A stretch of DNA of 64,000 nucleotides, taken from contig JAXMCW010000002.1 of NCBI GenBank assembly GCA_046349155.1, positions 124,001 to 188,000 on the forward strand, written 5' to 3'. The stretch comes from Alsobacter sp046349155. Its GTDB lineage: Bacteria > Pseudomonadota > Alphaproteobacteria > Rhizobiales > Beijerinckiaceae. Under the pieces are notes generated by a model. That model was not told the origin of the DNA. It did not search any database and saw only the letters and a list, made by a program, of their open reading frames with translations. The translations under genes and the position numbers were made by a program. Below are positions 1-9,379 of this stretch, in pieces; the stretch's first letter is position 1; each line of letters opens with the position of its first letter.

Positions 1-329
1 CGGTGGTGAACGTGACCTCGATCGCCGGCTCGCGCGTCCATCCTTTCGCGGGCGCGGCCTATGCGACCTCCAAGGCGGCGCTCGCTTCGCTCACGCGCGA
101 GATGGCAGCGGATTTCGGCCCGCATGGCGTCCGCGTCAACGCGATCTCCCCCGGCGAGATCGACACGTCCATCCTGTCCCCCGGGACCGACAAGCTGGTC
201 GCCCAGATCCCGCTGCGCCGGCTGGGCACTCCGGAGGAGGTCGCCAAGGCGATCTATTTCCTGTGCACGGACCAGTCGAGCTACGTCAACGGCGCCGAGA
301 TCCACATCAATGGCGGCCAGCACGTCTGA
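1..329 (+). CDS. SDR family oxidoreductase, C-terminal part (5' end outside window)
   Basis: This is the last 108 residues of a short-chain dehydrogenase/reductase, which reduces or oxidises a carbonyl/alcohol using NAD(P)H. The reading frame is open to the window edge, so the Rossmann glycine motif is missing. The visible part holds the catalytic NVTS serine strand, the YATSK active site (Tyr and Lys four apart), the VNAISPG segment after the active site and the usual C-terminal NGAEIHINGG. These are typical of the FabG-like classical SDR subgroup. The substrate cannot be inferred. The stop codon lies inside the next gene's start region (20-bp overlap), so the two are probably cotranscribed. 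Confidence 0.9.
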   Translation, partial: VVNVTSIAGSRVHPFAGAAYATSKAALASLTREMAADFGPHGVRVNAISPGEIDTSILSPGTDKLVAQIPLRRLGTPEEVAKAIYFLCTDQSSYVNGAEIHINGGQHV

Positions 330-780
330 GGACGGCGGCCGCGAGAGCCGCGCCTATCCCTCGCGGCCCTTCATCGCCGCGAGCGTCGCCGTGTTCCGGG
401 ACGGGAAGGTGCTGCTCGCGGCCCGGACGAAGCCGCCCTCTCCGGCCCTGTTCTCGCTTCCGGGCGGTCTCGTCGAGGTCGGCGAGACGCTGGAGCAGGC
501 GGCGCTCCGGGAGCTTATGGAGGAAGTGGGCGTCGACGCGGAGATCCTGGGATTCGCCGGCCATGTCGAGGTGATCGAGCGCGACGCCGACGCGCGCGTG
601 CGCAGTCACTTCGTGGTCAACGCCTTCGCCGCGCGCTGGCTGGCGGGCGAGCCCGTGGTGGGGCCCGAGGCGGCCGAGGTGCGCTTCGTCGCCCCATTCG
701 AAGCCGGAGCTCTCGCGACCACGCCAGGCCTCTTGCGCATTCTCGACCGCGCAGCCTCCATCGTGGGAGGCCGCTCATGA
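310..780 (+). CDS. Nudix hydrolase
   Basis: The 156-residue protein is predicted to hydrolyse a nucleoside diphosphate linked to another moiety (Nudix substrates). An intact Nudix box runs from about residue 53 to 75: glycine, five residues, glutamate, seven residues, then RELMEEVGV. It therefore has all the metal-binding glutamates. The start ATG at 310 was chosen because the upstream in-frame codons lie inside the SDR gene and translate to low-complexity sequence. It overlaps the SDR gene by 20 bp and the next gene by ATGA, suggesting translational coupling. The core resembles the ADP-ribose/NADH pyrophosphatase type, but the substrate is not defined by sequence alone. Confidence 0.9.
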   Translation: MAASTSEDGGRESRAYPSRPFIAASVAVFRDGKVLLAARTKPPSPALFSLPGGLVEVGETLEQAALRELMEEVGVDAEILGFAGHVEVIERDADARVRSHFVVNAFAARWLAGEPVVGPEAAEVRFVAPFEAGALATTPGLLRILDRAASIVGGRS

Positions 781-1364
781 GTCGGCGCGGGACGTCGGCC
801 GCGCTCGTCGTGACGGCAGCGCTCGCGCTGACCATGGCCTGGCTGTCGCCCGATCCCGCATCGGCGCAGTTCTTCTGGCCCTGGAACCGCCCCGCCGCGC
901 CGCCGCCTCCTCCGGCTACCCCGCAGCCCGAGCGCAAGCCTCGCGCCCCGCGGCCCGCGGCCAAGCCTCCCGCCGCCAAGCCCGGAGAGGCGAAGAAGGA
1001 GGATAAGCCCGGCGACAAGAAGGACGCCAAGGCCGACGCCCAGCCCGAGCCCGAGGCTCCGCCGCCGCCATATGAGCCGCAGCTTCTGAGGTTGTCTGAG
1101 ATCATGGGCGCGCTGGCCTTCCTGCGTCCGCTCTGCGGCGCGCAGGACGGCGCCGATTTCCAGCGCCGGATGGAGAACCTGATCGAGGTCGAGGCCACGT
1201 CCCAGTCCCGCAAGGAGCGGCTGGCGGGAGCCTACAACAAGGGCTACCGGGAATACGCTCAGAGCTATCGCCGCTGCACTCCTGCCGCGCAGGTCATCAT
1301 CCAGCGCTACGCCGACGAGGGCGGCAAGCTGACCCGCGAACTCTCGGGCCGCTTCGGCGGCTGA
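777..1364 (+). CDS. TIGR02301 family secreted protein
   Basis: The 195-residue protein has an N-terminal signal peptide (hydrophobic core about 8-23, likely cleavage after ASA near residue 30). A Pro/Ala/Lys-rich linker spans about 38-100, and a conserved C-terminal domain about 100-195. The domain carries the LRLSEI, FLRPLCG and YRRCT elements that I recognise from TIGR02301, a family of unknown function restricted to Hyphomicrobiales and relatives. The two cysteines could form a periplasmic disulfide. It overlaps the Nudix gene by ATGA. Function is unknown; family assignment is from motif recall. Confidence 0.8.
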   Translation: MSRRGTSAALVVTAALALTMAWLSPDPASAQFFWPWNRPAAPPPPPATPQPERKPRAPRPAAKPPAAKPGEAKKEDKPGDKKDAKADAQPEPEAPPPPYEPQLLRLSEIMGALAFLRPLCGAQDGADFQRRMENLIEVEATSQSRKERLAGAYNKGYREYAQSYRRCTPAAQVIIQRYADEGGKLTRELSGRFGG

Positions 1365-1442
1365 ACCGGGAAAACCGCGGCCGCCGCCCACGCCCGTGCG
1401 CGATAGGATGCGACCGACGGGACGCGGCCTGCGCCGCGGCGA

Positions 1443-2792
1443 TCAGCCGGCCGGCTGCAGGGCCTCCGCGAACCGCACGGGCTCGCCCCGGCCGGGCTGG
1501 GCCACCTCGCCCTCCCACATCACCGGGACGCCGCGGACCACCGTCCCGACAGGCCAGCCCATGACGCTCACGCCGTCATAGGGCGTCCAGGCGCACTTCG
1601 AGGCGATCCAGCCATTCGTGATGGTCTGGCGCTTCTTCAGGTCGACGACCGTGAGGTCGGCGTCGAACCCCACGGCGACACGGCCCTTCATGGCCATGCC
1701 GAAGAGGCGGGCAGGCCCGGCGCTCGTCAGGTCGACGAAGCGGCCCAGGCTGAGCCGCCCCGCCGCGACGTGGTCGAGCATGATCGGGACCAGCGTCTGC
1801 ACGCCCGTCATGCCGGACGGAGACGCGGGATAGGGCTTCGCCTTCTCCTCCAGCGTGTGCGGCGCATGGTCGGACCCCAGCACGTCGACGACGCCCTGCT
1901 CGACGCCCCACCAGATTCCGGCGCGGTGTGCGGCGTCGCGGACGGGCGGGTTCATCTGCACGAGGGTGCCGAGACGGGCATAGGCCTCCGCGCCGTCGAG
2001 GGTGAGATGGTGGGGCGTGGCCTCGCATGAGGCGACATCCTTGCAGCCGGCGAGGAAGCGCATCTCCTCGGCCGTCGAGATGTGCAGGACGTGGATCCGC
2101 GCGCCGGTCCGCCGGGCGATCGCCACAAGGCGCTGCGTGCATCGCATGGCGACCTCGGGCGAACGCCAGACGGGATGGCTCGAGGGGTCGCCCTCGACCC
2201 GCAGGTCGCGGCGCTCGCGCAGCATGGGCTCGTCCTCGGAATGGAAGGCGGCGCGCCGGCGCGTGCGGCGCAGGATCTCCGCCACGCCCTCGTCGTCCTC
2301 GACGAGCAGGGAGCCTGTCGAGGAGCCCATGAAGACCTTGATGCCCGCCGCGCCGGGAAGCCGCTCCAGCTCGGCGACGTCCTTCGCATTCTCGTGCGTG
2401 CCGCCCACCCAGAAGGCGAAGTCGCAATGCATGCGATGGAGACCGCGCGCGACCTTGTCGGCCAGCGCCTCCGGAGTCGTCGTCAGCGGGTCGGTATTGG
2501 GCATCTCGAAGACGGTCGTGACCCCTCCCATCACCGCGGCCCTGGACCCGCTCTCCAGGTCCTCCTTGTGCGTGGGACCCGGTTCGCGGAAATGCACCTG
2601 GCTGTCGATGACTCCCGGCAACAGGTGCAGGCCGGTGCAATCGATCCGCCTGTCGGCCGATGCCCGCGAGAGGTCGCCCAGCGCCGCGAAGCGGCCGGCG
2701 CTGATGCCGATGTCCCGCACCCCCGCGCCGTCCTGGTTCACCACGGTGCCGCCTGTGAGAACGAGATCGAAGGGGGCGGTGCGCTCGGCCAT
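1443..2792 (-). CDS. pyrC: Dihydroorotase-like amidohydrolase
   Basis: The 449-residue amidohydrolase belongs to the class I dihydroorotase family, which cyclises N-carbamoyl-aspartate in pyrimidine synthesis. Family hallmarks are the HFREPG segment near residue 67, GIKVFMGSSTG, HVLHIS, EATPHHL and GSDHAPHT near the C-terminus. The metal-binding HxH after the first beta strand reads Q65-V-H67, so the first histidine is replaced by glutamine. A sub-group of alphaproteobacterial proteins annotated as dihydroorotase shares this, and it leaves open whether the substrate is dihydroorotate. The start at 2792 (MAERTAPF) fits the family; the open frame upstream is arginine/proline-rich and non-conserved. 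It is divergent from ygfZ and not near pyrB. Confidence 0.85.
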   Translation of the reverse strand: MAERTAPFDLVLTGGTVVNQDGAGVRDIGISAGRFAALGDLSRASADRRIDCTGLHLLPGVIDSQVHFREPGPTHKEDLESGSRAAVMGGVTTVFEMPNTDPLTTTPEALADKVARGLHRMHCDFAFWVGGTHENAKDVAELERLPGAAGIKVFMGSSTGSLLVEDDEGVAEILRRTRRRAAFHSEDEPMLRERRDLRVEGDPSSHPVWRSPEVAMRCTQRLVAIARRTGARIHVLHISTAEEMRFLAGCKDVASCEATPHHLTLDGAEAYARLGTLVQMNPPVRDAAHRAGIWWGVEQGVVDVLGSDHAPHTLEEKAKPYPASPSGMTGVQTLVPIMLDHVAAGRLSLGRFVDLTSAGPARLFGMAMKGRVAVGFDADLTVVDLKKRQTITNGWIASKCAWTPYDGVSVMGWPVGTVVRGVPVMWEGEVAQPGRGEPVRFAEALQPAG

Positions 2793-2914
2793 GCTCGGGC
2801 TCCGGCTGGGGGCGGCCCTGCCGCCCCTTGATGGACATGGGCGAGGGCATAGGTAAAACCCGAGGCGCGGGCAAGCCCGCCCGCCGCGTCCCCCCACCGC
2901 ATCGGAGCCTCTCC

Positions 2915-3796
2915 ATGGCGTCAGCCCCGCTTCTCGACCGCGGCGTCCTCCGGCTCACGGGCGAGGACGTGCGTCGCTTCCTCAACGGCCTCGTCACGAG
3001 CGAGATGGAGGAGGTGGGAGAGGACAGGCCGCGCTTCGCAGCCCTCCTCACGCCGCAGGGCAAGATCCTGTGCGACTTCATCGTCGCCGCCGCCGATGGC
3101 GAACAGGGAGGCGGGCTCTATCTCGACTGCCCCCGCGTCCTGGCCGAGGACCTCGCCCGGCGCCTGGGCCTTTACAAGCTTCGCGCCAAGGTCACGATCG
3201 AGGACCTCTCCTCCACCCTCGCCGTCGCCGCGTGGTGGGACGGCGAGCGCGCGCCCGACGGGCTGGGCGTGTTCTATCCCGATCCCCGCCATCCCGCCCT
3301 CGGCGACCGTGTGATCCTCGACCGCGCCGCGGCGGAAGCCCTGGCGGGGGACGCCAGCGACTACCATGCCCACCGCATCGGCCTGGGCGTGCCGGAGGGC
3401 GGACGGGACTTCGCCTACGGGGACGCCTTTCCGCACGAGGCCGACATGGACCAGTTCGCCGGCGTGGATTTCGACAAGGGCTGCTATGTGGGCCAGGAGG
3501 TCGTCTCGCGCATGCAGCACCGCGGGACGGCGCGCACCCGCGTCATCCCCGTGACCTTCGCCGACGGGGTGGCGCCCGAGGCCGGAACGGAAGCGACCGC
3601 GGACGGCCGGGCGGTCGGGCGCATCGGGTCCAGCGCACCGGGCGGGCGGGCGCTCGCCCTGCTGCGGCTGGACAGGGTCGAGGATGCGCTCGCGGCCGGC
3701 CAGGCGCTGGAGGCCGGTGGCCTCGCCTTCCGCCCCGGCCAGGCGGATGCGCTGCGCTTCCCGATCCCCGGCGATGCGGCTAAACCCGTGGCATGA
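2915..3796 (+). CDS. ygfZ: YgfZ-type folate-binding protein, Fe-S cluster repair/assembly
   Basis: The 293-residue protein is related to glycine cleavage T-protein and to mitochondrial IBA57. It binds tetrahydrofolate and helps maintain certain Fe-S enzymes. The family signature KGCYVGQE lies at about residues 188-195, preceded by the FDKG strand. The N-terminal half has the RFLNGLVT and LLTPQGKILCDF elements of the T-protein fold. The start at 2915 places the first conserved strand (LLDRGVLRLTGED) right after the N-terminus; the longer open frame upstream is not conserved. It heads an operon of overlapping genes (ATGA with tag). Confidence 0.92.
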   Translation: MASAPLLDRGVLRLTGEDVRRFLNGLVTSEMEEVGEDRPRFAALLTPQGKILCDFIVAAADGEQGGGLYLDCPRVLAEDLARRLGLYKLRAKVTIEDLSSTLAVAAWWDGERAPDGLGVFYPDPRHPALGDRVILDRAAAEALAGDASDYHAHRIGLGVPEGGRDFAYGDAFPHEADMDQFAGVDFDKGCYVGQEVVSRMQHRGTARTRVIPVTFADGVAPEAGTEATADGRAVGRIGSSAPGGRALALLRLDRVEDALAAGQALEAGGLAFRPGQADALRFPIPGDAAKPVA

Positions 3797-4443
3797 GCGA
3801 GCACGACCCGGCGAATCTGAGCCCGCACGTCCTCCTGCACCAAGACGGCAAGTGCCGATGCCCGTGGCCGGGCACGGACCCGCTCTACGTGCACTATCAC
3901 GACACGGACTGGGGCGTGCCCGAATATGATGATCGCGCCCTTTTCGAGAAGCTGCTGCTGGACGGGTTCCAGGCCGGCCTCGCCTGGATCACCATCCTGC
4001 GCAAGCGCGAGAATTTCCGCATCGCCTTCGAGGGTTTCCGCCCGGAGATCATGGCGGGCTGGACGCCCGGCAAGCTCGATGCGCTCATGAACGACCCGGG
4101 GATCGTGCGCAACCGGGCCAAGATCGAGGCCTCCGTTCGGTCGGCGCAGGCCTTCCTCGCCATCCAGGAGAAGCAAGGCTTCTCGCAGTTTCTCTGGGAC
4201 TTCGTGGACGGCTCGCCCGTCCAGAACGCCTTCCGGTCCGGCAAGGAGGTTCCCGCCGAGACGGAGGTCTCGCGCCGGATGTCCAAGGCGCTGCGGGCGG
4301 CAGGCTTCAACTTCGTCGGCCCCACGATCGTCTACGCCTTCATGCAGGCCGTCGGCATGGTCAACGATCATCTGGTCGACTGCCATCGCCACGCGGAGGT
4401 GCAAGGGCTGGTGCGCGGCCGGCCGGCGGGGAAGCCCCGGTGA
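3793..4443 (+). CDS. tag: DNA-3-methyladenine glycosylase I
   Basis: The 216-residue base-excision repair enzyme removes 3-methyladenine from alkylated DNA. It shows the N-terminal RCPW cysteine, the YHDTDWG histidine, the GFQAGLAWITIL helix and the C-terminal FVGPTIVYAFMQA plus VNDHLVDCHRH segment. The cysteine and histidine pairs form the zinc snap of the Tag family. The start ATG at 3793 overlaps the ygfZ stop (ATGA), and the gene ends in GTGA overlapping the next. Tight overlap implies one polycistronic mRNA. Confidence 0.95.
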   Translation: MSEHDPANLSPHVLLHQDGKCRCPWPGTDPLYVHYHDTDWGVPEYDDRALFEKLLLDGFQAGLAWITILRKRENFRIAFEGFRPEIMAGWTPGKLDALMNDPGIVRNRAKIEASVRSAQAFLAIQEKQGFSQFLWDFVDGSPVQNAFRSGKEVPAETEVSRRMSKALRAAGFNFVGPTIVYAFMQAVGMVNDHLVDCHRHAEVQGLVRGRPAGKPR

Positions 4444-5069
4444 CGCGCGGCCCGAGGCCGCCGCGGGCCTGGCAGCGCATGCTCTCCGGCCGGCGGCTCG
4501 ACCTGCTGGACCCCTCCCCGCTCGACGTGGAGATCGAGGACATCGCCCACGGCCTCGCCCGTGTCGCGCGCTGGAACGGCCAGACCATGGGCGCCCACAT
4601 CTATTCCGTCGCCCAGCACTCCCTGCTGGTCGAGGCGATCGCCGGGCGGATCGACCCGACGCTCGCCCCGCGCGAGCGGCTCGCCGTCCTCTTGCACGAT
4701 GCCCCGGAATACGTGATCGGCGACATCATCTCGCCCTTCAAGGCCGTTCTGGGCGAGGGCTACAAGGGCGTCGAGAACCGGATCCTCGCGGCCATCCATC
4801 TTCGGTTCGGCCTGCCGGCCGTTCCGCCGAAGGCCCTCGCCACCCTGGCCAAGTCGGCGGACCGCGCCGCCGCCTTCCTGGAGGCGACCCACCTCGCCGG
4901 CTTCACCCACGAGGAGGCGCTGCGCCTTTTCGGCCGCCCCGCCTCCGTTCCGCGCGATGCGGCTGCCCTGCTGTCGCCGTGCGACGCGGAGGAGGCGAAG
5001 TCGCGCTTCCTCGCCCGCTTCGCGACGCTGGAGAAGGCGGCGGCGCAGGTGCACGACGCGGCGTCCTGA
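4440..5069 (+). CDS. HD-domain hydrolase (YfbR-like)
   Basis: The 209-residue protein is an HD-superfamily metal-dependent phosphohydrolase. The metal ligands are recognisable in VAQHS (about residue 59), LLHDAPEYVIGD (about 83-94) and a later KSADRAAA aspartate. This arrangement resembles 5'-nucleotidase YfbR, which dephosphorylates deoxynucleoside monophosphates, but the real substrate is unproven. It uses a GTG start overlapping the tag stop codon (GTGA). It is the third gene of the ygfZ operon, with a nucleotide-metabolism flavour. Confidence 0.85.
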   Translation: MTRGPRPPRAWQRMLSGRRLDLLDPSPLDVEIEDIAHGLARVARWNGQTMGAHIYSVAQHSLLVEAIAGRIDPTLAPRERLAVLLHDAPEYVIGDIISPFKAVLGEGYKGVENRILAAIHLRFGLPAVPPKALATLAKSADRAAAFLEATHLAGFTHEEALRLFGRPASVPRDAAALLSPCDAEEAKSRFLARFATLEKAAAQVHDAAS

Positions 5070-5104
5070 CCTACACTTTCGCCAGCACCGCCGAAGACCG
5101 ACCC

Positions 5105-5623
5105 ATGCCTGCCATCCACGTCACCCCCCTCTCCCGCCTGCGCGAAACGGTGGACGCGAGCGGCGCGAGCCATGTCGTGACGCTTATCAACATCTCGACA
5201 CCGGTCGAGCGTCCGTCGGCCATCGCGCCGGAGCGCCATCTCTTCATCGGGGTGAGCGACATCGTGGATCCGCTGGACGGGCACGTCCTGCCGGCCGACG
5301 CCCATGTCGAGCAACTCCTCGCCTTCACCCGGCTGTGGGACCAGGCGCGCCCGCTCGTCATTCATTGCTGGGCCGGCATCAGCCGCTCGACGGCCGCGGC
5401 CTACATCACCTTGTGCGCGCTCAGGCCCGAGCGCGACGAGTTCGAGACCGCGCGCCTCCTACGCGCGGCGGCGCCGTCGGCGACCCCCAACGCGCGGCTC
5501 GTCCAGGTGGCCGACGCCCTCCTCGACCGGCGCGGGCGGATGGTCGCCGCCATCGCGGAAATCGGGCGCGGCGCGGATGCCTTCGAGGGCACGCCCTTCC
5601 GCCTGCCGCTCGACCGCACATGA
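5105..5623 (+). CDS. Protein tyrosine phosphatase-like protein (COG5350)
   Basis: The 172-residue protein has the cysteine phosphatase signature HCWAGISRST (C-x5-R) at about residues 88-97, flanked by the usual RPLVIHC strand. Its size and context fit the predicted tyrosine phosphatase family COG5350 found beside tag and an HD hydrolase in related genomes. The start ATG at 5105 was chosen because upstream in-frame codons lie in the preceding gene and give arginine/glycine-rich sequence. There is a 35-bp gap to the HD gene and an ATGA overlap with the next. The substrate is unknown. Confidence 0.85.
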   Translation: MPAIHVTPLSRLRETVDASGASHVVTLINISTPVERPSAIAPERHLFIGVSDIVDPLDGHVLPADAHVEQLLAFTRLWDQARPLVIHCWAGISRSTAAAYITLCALRPERDEFETARLLRAAAPSATPNARLVQVADALLDRRGRMVAAIAEIGRGADAFEGTPFRLPLDRT

Positions 5624-6612
5624 GCGAAGCCCGTCCCGCCACGCCGCTCGAGATCGGCGTCGCCGCGGCGGTAGTCACGGTGGAGCGGGATACGCCGATG
5701 ATCCTCGTGGCCCGGCCCGGCGAGGAGGGCGTCGTGGGCCTGCCGTCCGGCAGCTTCGACCCGCTCTCCCATCGCACGCTGGAAATCGGCCTGCGCGCCT
5801 TCGTCGCCGAACAGACGGGGCTGTCGCTGGGCTACGTGGAACAGCTCTACACGTTCGGCGACCGCGGGCGGAATGCTCGGGTGGGCGACGCCGCCCCGCA
5901 CGTCGTCTCGATCGGCTACCTCGCGCTGACGCGCCATGCGGTGGGGTCAGCCCTGCCGAAGGCGGCCCGGTTCAGGCCCTGGTACGCCTTTTTTCCGTGG
6001 GAGGACTGGCGCGGCGGGCGTCCGGCCATCCTGGATTCGCAGATCGTCCCGGCCCTCGACGCGTGGTCCGCCGACAGGGCTGCCGAGCGCGCCGAAGGGG
6101 CCCGCCGGGCGGCGAGCCGCGTGCAGCGCGTGGCGCAATGCTTCGGCGCGGGCAGTGACGGCGAGGGTTGGGACGAGGAGAAGGTGCTCGAGCGCTACGA
6201 ACTCCTCTACGAGGCGGGACTGGTCCCCGAGGCCCGGCGCGACGGGCGTGAGGCAGCCTTGCGCCGCGAGCCGCTTCCCGGTCTGGGCGAGAGCATGGTC
6301 TTCGACCACCGCCGGATTCTCGCCACCGCCATGGGCCGGCTGCGCGGCAAGCTGAAATACCGGCCCGTCGTCTTCGAATTGCTGCCGCCGGTCTTCACGC
6401 TCACCGCCCTGCAGCGGACCGTGGAATCGATCTCCGGGCGACACCTGCACAAGCAGAATTTCCGCCGCGTCGTGGAGAATGCGGCCCTCGTCGAGCCGAC
6501 GGGCGAGACGGCCACGACGGGAGGGCGCCCCGCCGCCCTGTTTCGCTTCCGCCGGGAGGTCGTCGAGGAAAGGCCCGCCCCGGGCCTGCGTCTGGGCGCC
6601 CGGCGGGCCTAG
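5620..6612 (+). CDS. Nudix-like / winged-helix NAD metabolism regulator (NrtR-like)
   Basis: The 330-residue protein has an N-terminal Nudix-fold domain (about 5-150) and a C-terminal winged-helix domain (about 220-315). The latter carries the RGKLKYRPVVFELLP, FTLTALQ and HKQNFRRVVE elements of NrtR-type regulators. The Nudix box is degenerate: the segment around SHRTLEIGLRAFVAEQTG lacks the REUxEE glutamates, so it probably senses an ADP-ribose-like ligand rather than hydrolysing it. This matches alphaproteobacterial NAD regulators (COG4111). The gene overlaps the phosphatase gene by ATGA and closes the operon. Target operators were not identified. Confidence 0.82.
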   Translation: MSEARPATPLEIGVAAAVVTVERDTPMILVARPGEEGVVGLPSGSFDPLSHRTLEIGLRAFVAEQTGLSLGYVEQLYTFGDRGRNARVGDAAPHVVSIGYLALTRHAVGSALPKAARFRPWYAFFPWEDWRGGRPAILDSQIVPALDAWSADRAAERAEGARRAASRVQRVAQCFGAGSDGEGWDEEKVLERYELLYEAGLVPEARRDGREAALRREPLPGLGESMVFDHRRILATAMGRLRGKLKYRPVVFELLPPVFTLTALQRTVESISGRHLHKQNFRRVVENAALVEPTGETATTGGRPAALFRFRREVVEERPAPGLRLGARRA

Positions 6613-6658
6613 CGCCAATCCGGCAGGCTCGACGGGCGACGGCTCCCCGGCGGCGCAA

Positions 6659-6734
6659 TGGTGAGCGCGGAGGGACTCGAACCCTCGACCCCATGATTAA
6701 AAGTCACGTGCTCTACCGGCTGAGCTACGCGCTC
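6659..6734 (-). tRNA. tRNA-Lys(TTT)
   Basis: Read on the minus strand the gene folds as a complete cloverleaf. The acceptor stem GAGCGCG/CGCGCTC is perfect, the D arm is GCTC/GAGC, the anticodon stem CGTGA/TCATG holds loop CTTTTAA (anticodon TTT), and the T arm is GAGGG-TTCGAGT-CCCTC. Discriminator A is followed by an encoded CCA at 6661-6659. Confidence 0.97.
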
Positions 6735-7016
6735 CCACCTCGCGCCCCGGGAGGCCCGGACGGCGGGCCTGGCCCGCGTGGGGCTTGTATTGCGATGCCG
6801 CGCCAGGCGCAAGGCGCGGCAAGCGCAAACGGGGCCGAGACGGCGCGACACGCTGGCACAACGACCGCATCAGCCCGGGCATGCGGCGTGCTGCGCGGGC
6901 CGGGCCGGCGCTCAGGTCTGCGCATCGGCGGGTTGCGGCGCGGCCGGCCTCGCCTGGGCCATTCGAGCACCGTGCGGGTGTCATGGTTCTGCCGCGCAAG
7001 GGTGGTCGCATGGCAC

Positions 7017-7247
7017 ATGAGCACATACCGGACGCGCCTGATCACCGGCTTTGGACAGATCGGTCCTGACCGCCTGGAAGCGCCCCACGCCGCCGAAGCC
7101 TTGGCATCGGCCTGGCTGGAGGCGCGCGCCCTGCTGGACGATGGCGTCGGGGCCGCTGCCGGGGCCGGGCGCTGGGTTCTCGTGCTGGAGGACGAGCGGG
7201 GCCGAGCCTTGTGCCGGCTTCCCCTCTCCCAGATCGGCCAGGGGTGA
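7017..7247 (+). CDS. Small hypothetical protein, DUF6894-like
   Basis: The 76-residue open frame starts at ATG 7017. It has an amphipathic helix rich in alanine (AAEALASAWLEARALL) and then a beta segment WVLVLEDERGRALCRLPL. That order resembles small DUF6894-type proteins common in Methylobacteriaceae, though it lacks the usual N-terminal FHL-type motif. The longer frame upstream runs through the tRNA gene and is not credible. Function is unknown and expression is not certain. Confidence 0.42.
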   Translation: MSTYRTRLITGFGQIGPDRLEAPHAAEALASAWLEARALLDDGVGAAAGAGRWVLVLEDERGRALCRLPLSQIGQG

Positions 7248-7349
7248 GGCGGAATTCGCCAATCTCACGCCGGCTCAACCGATTGTGAAGACCATTTGCA
7301 TTCCGACCGGCAATACTGACCGAAGAGGGACCGGGGCACGAGGGGCGGC

Positions 7350-7670
7350 ATGGGATCGGGAAAGAACAGGGCGACGGCGCCGGAACTCGCGCTCCTGGTC
7401 GCAGCCGCGGACCGCGGGGGAGCCCTGGTGCTGCCGTCCATGCTGCGGGACCCCGTGATCCTGACGCTGGAACTTGAGGGCCATCTGGTCCGCATCCAGG
7501 ACGAGGCCGACGAGCGTTGCGCCCTGACGCGGATCCAACTCACCCGATCGGGATGGACGCTCGCGCGGCGCGAGCGCGTGACGTCCGCGGCGGCCCCCGC
7601 CGCACGTGAGATCAGCTACCGCCGACCTGACGTCATTCCCGACGCCCTCTCCTGGGCCTGGCGATCCTGA
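7350..7670 (+). CDS. Small hypothetical protein
   Basis: This is a 106-residue unrecognised protein without signal peptide or membrane segments. It alternates short hydrophobic strands (ALVLPSML, PVILTLELEGHLVRI, CALTRIQLTRSGWTLARRER), suggesting a small beta-rich fold. It is followed within 25 bp by a strong hairpin, supporting a real transcription unit. No function is proposed. Confidence 0.5.
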   Translation: MGSGKNRATAPELALLVAAADRGGALVLPSMLRDPVILTLELEGHLVRIQDEADERCALTRIQLTRSGWTLARRERVTSAAAPAAREISYRRPDVIPDALSWAWRS

Positions 7671-7693
7671 GGCACCCGTCCCGCACATGGCAG

Positions 7694-7724
7694 GACGCCG
7701 GGCGCTGAGGTGCGGCCCGGCGTC
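7694..7724. terminator. Hairpin between convergent genes, probable terminator
   Basis: A perfect 10-bp stem (GACGCCGGGC / GCCCGGCGTC) with an 11-nt loop is followed by GGTTTCCT on the plus strand. It lies between the stop codons of the 106-residue gene and mmsA, so it could terminate either; the T-run is short. Confidence 0.55.
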
Positions 7725-7772
7725 GGTTTCCTCTGGCGTGAGTCTCCTTGACGGCCAGGATGCCGCGGAGCC

Positions 7773-9272
<1,500 letters not shown>

Positions 9273-9326
9273 GGTGTTCCTCCGGGATCGTGCTGGGCTT
9301 GTCTTGTGACAGGATCAGCCGCATAG

Positions 9327-9352
9327 CAACGGCTTATCCTGCGCAGCCGTTG
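9327..9352. promoter_or_regulatory. Inverted repeat in mmsA-LysR intergenic region, candidate operator
   Basis: CAACGGCT and AGCCGTTG form a perfect 8-bp dyad separated by 10 bp in the 107-bp gap between the two divergent genes. This spacing and position are typical of a LysR-type regulator recognition site. The assignment is inferred from position and symmetry only. Confidence 0.5.
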
Positions 9353-9379
9353 TGCGCGAATTCACGAACGAAGGTCGCC

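Noticed and set aside
4957..5619. Upstream extension of the NrtR-like open frame through the phosphatase gene
   Set aside because: The extension is arginine/proline-rich and overlaps two well-supported genes in another frame. The ATG at 5620 with ATGA overlap is the real start.
6693..7016. N-terminal part of an open frame running through tRNA-Lys
   Set aside because: It overlaps the tRNA gene and has no conserved sequence. Only the part from ATG 7017 was kept, with low confidence.
9313..9318. TGATCC on the minus strand upstream of mmsA as a sigma-E -35
   Set aside because: The bases 18 positions downstream are GCAC, not TA, so the second element is missing.
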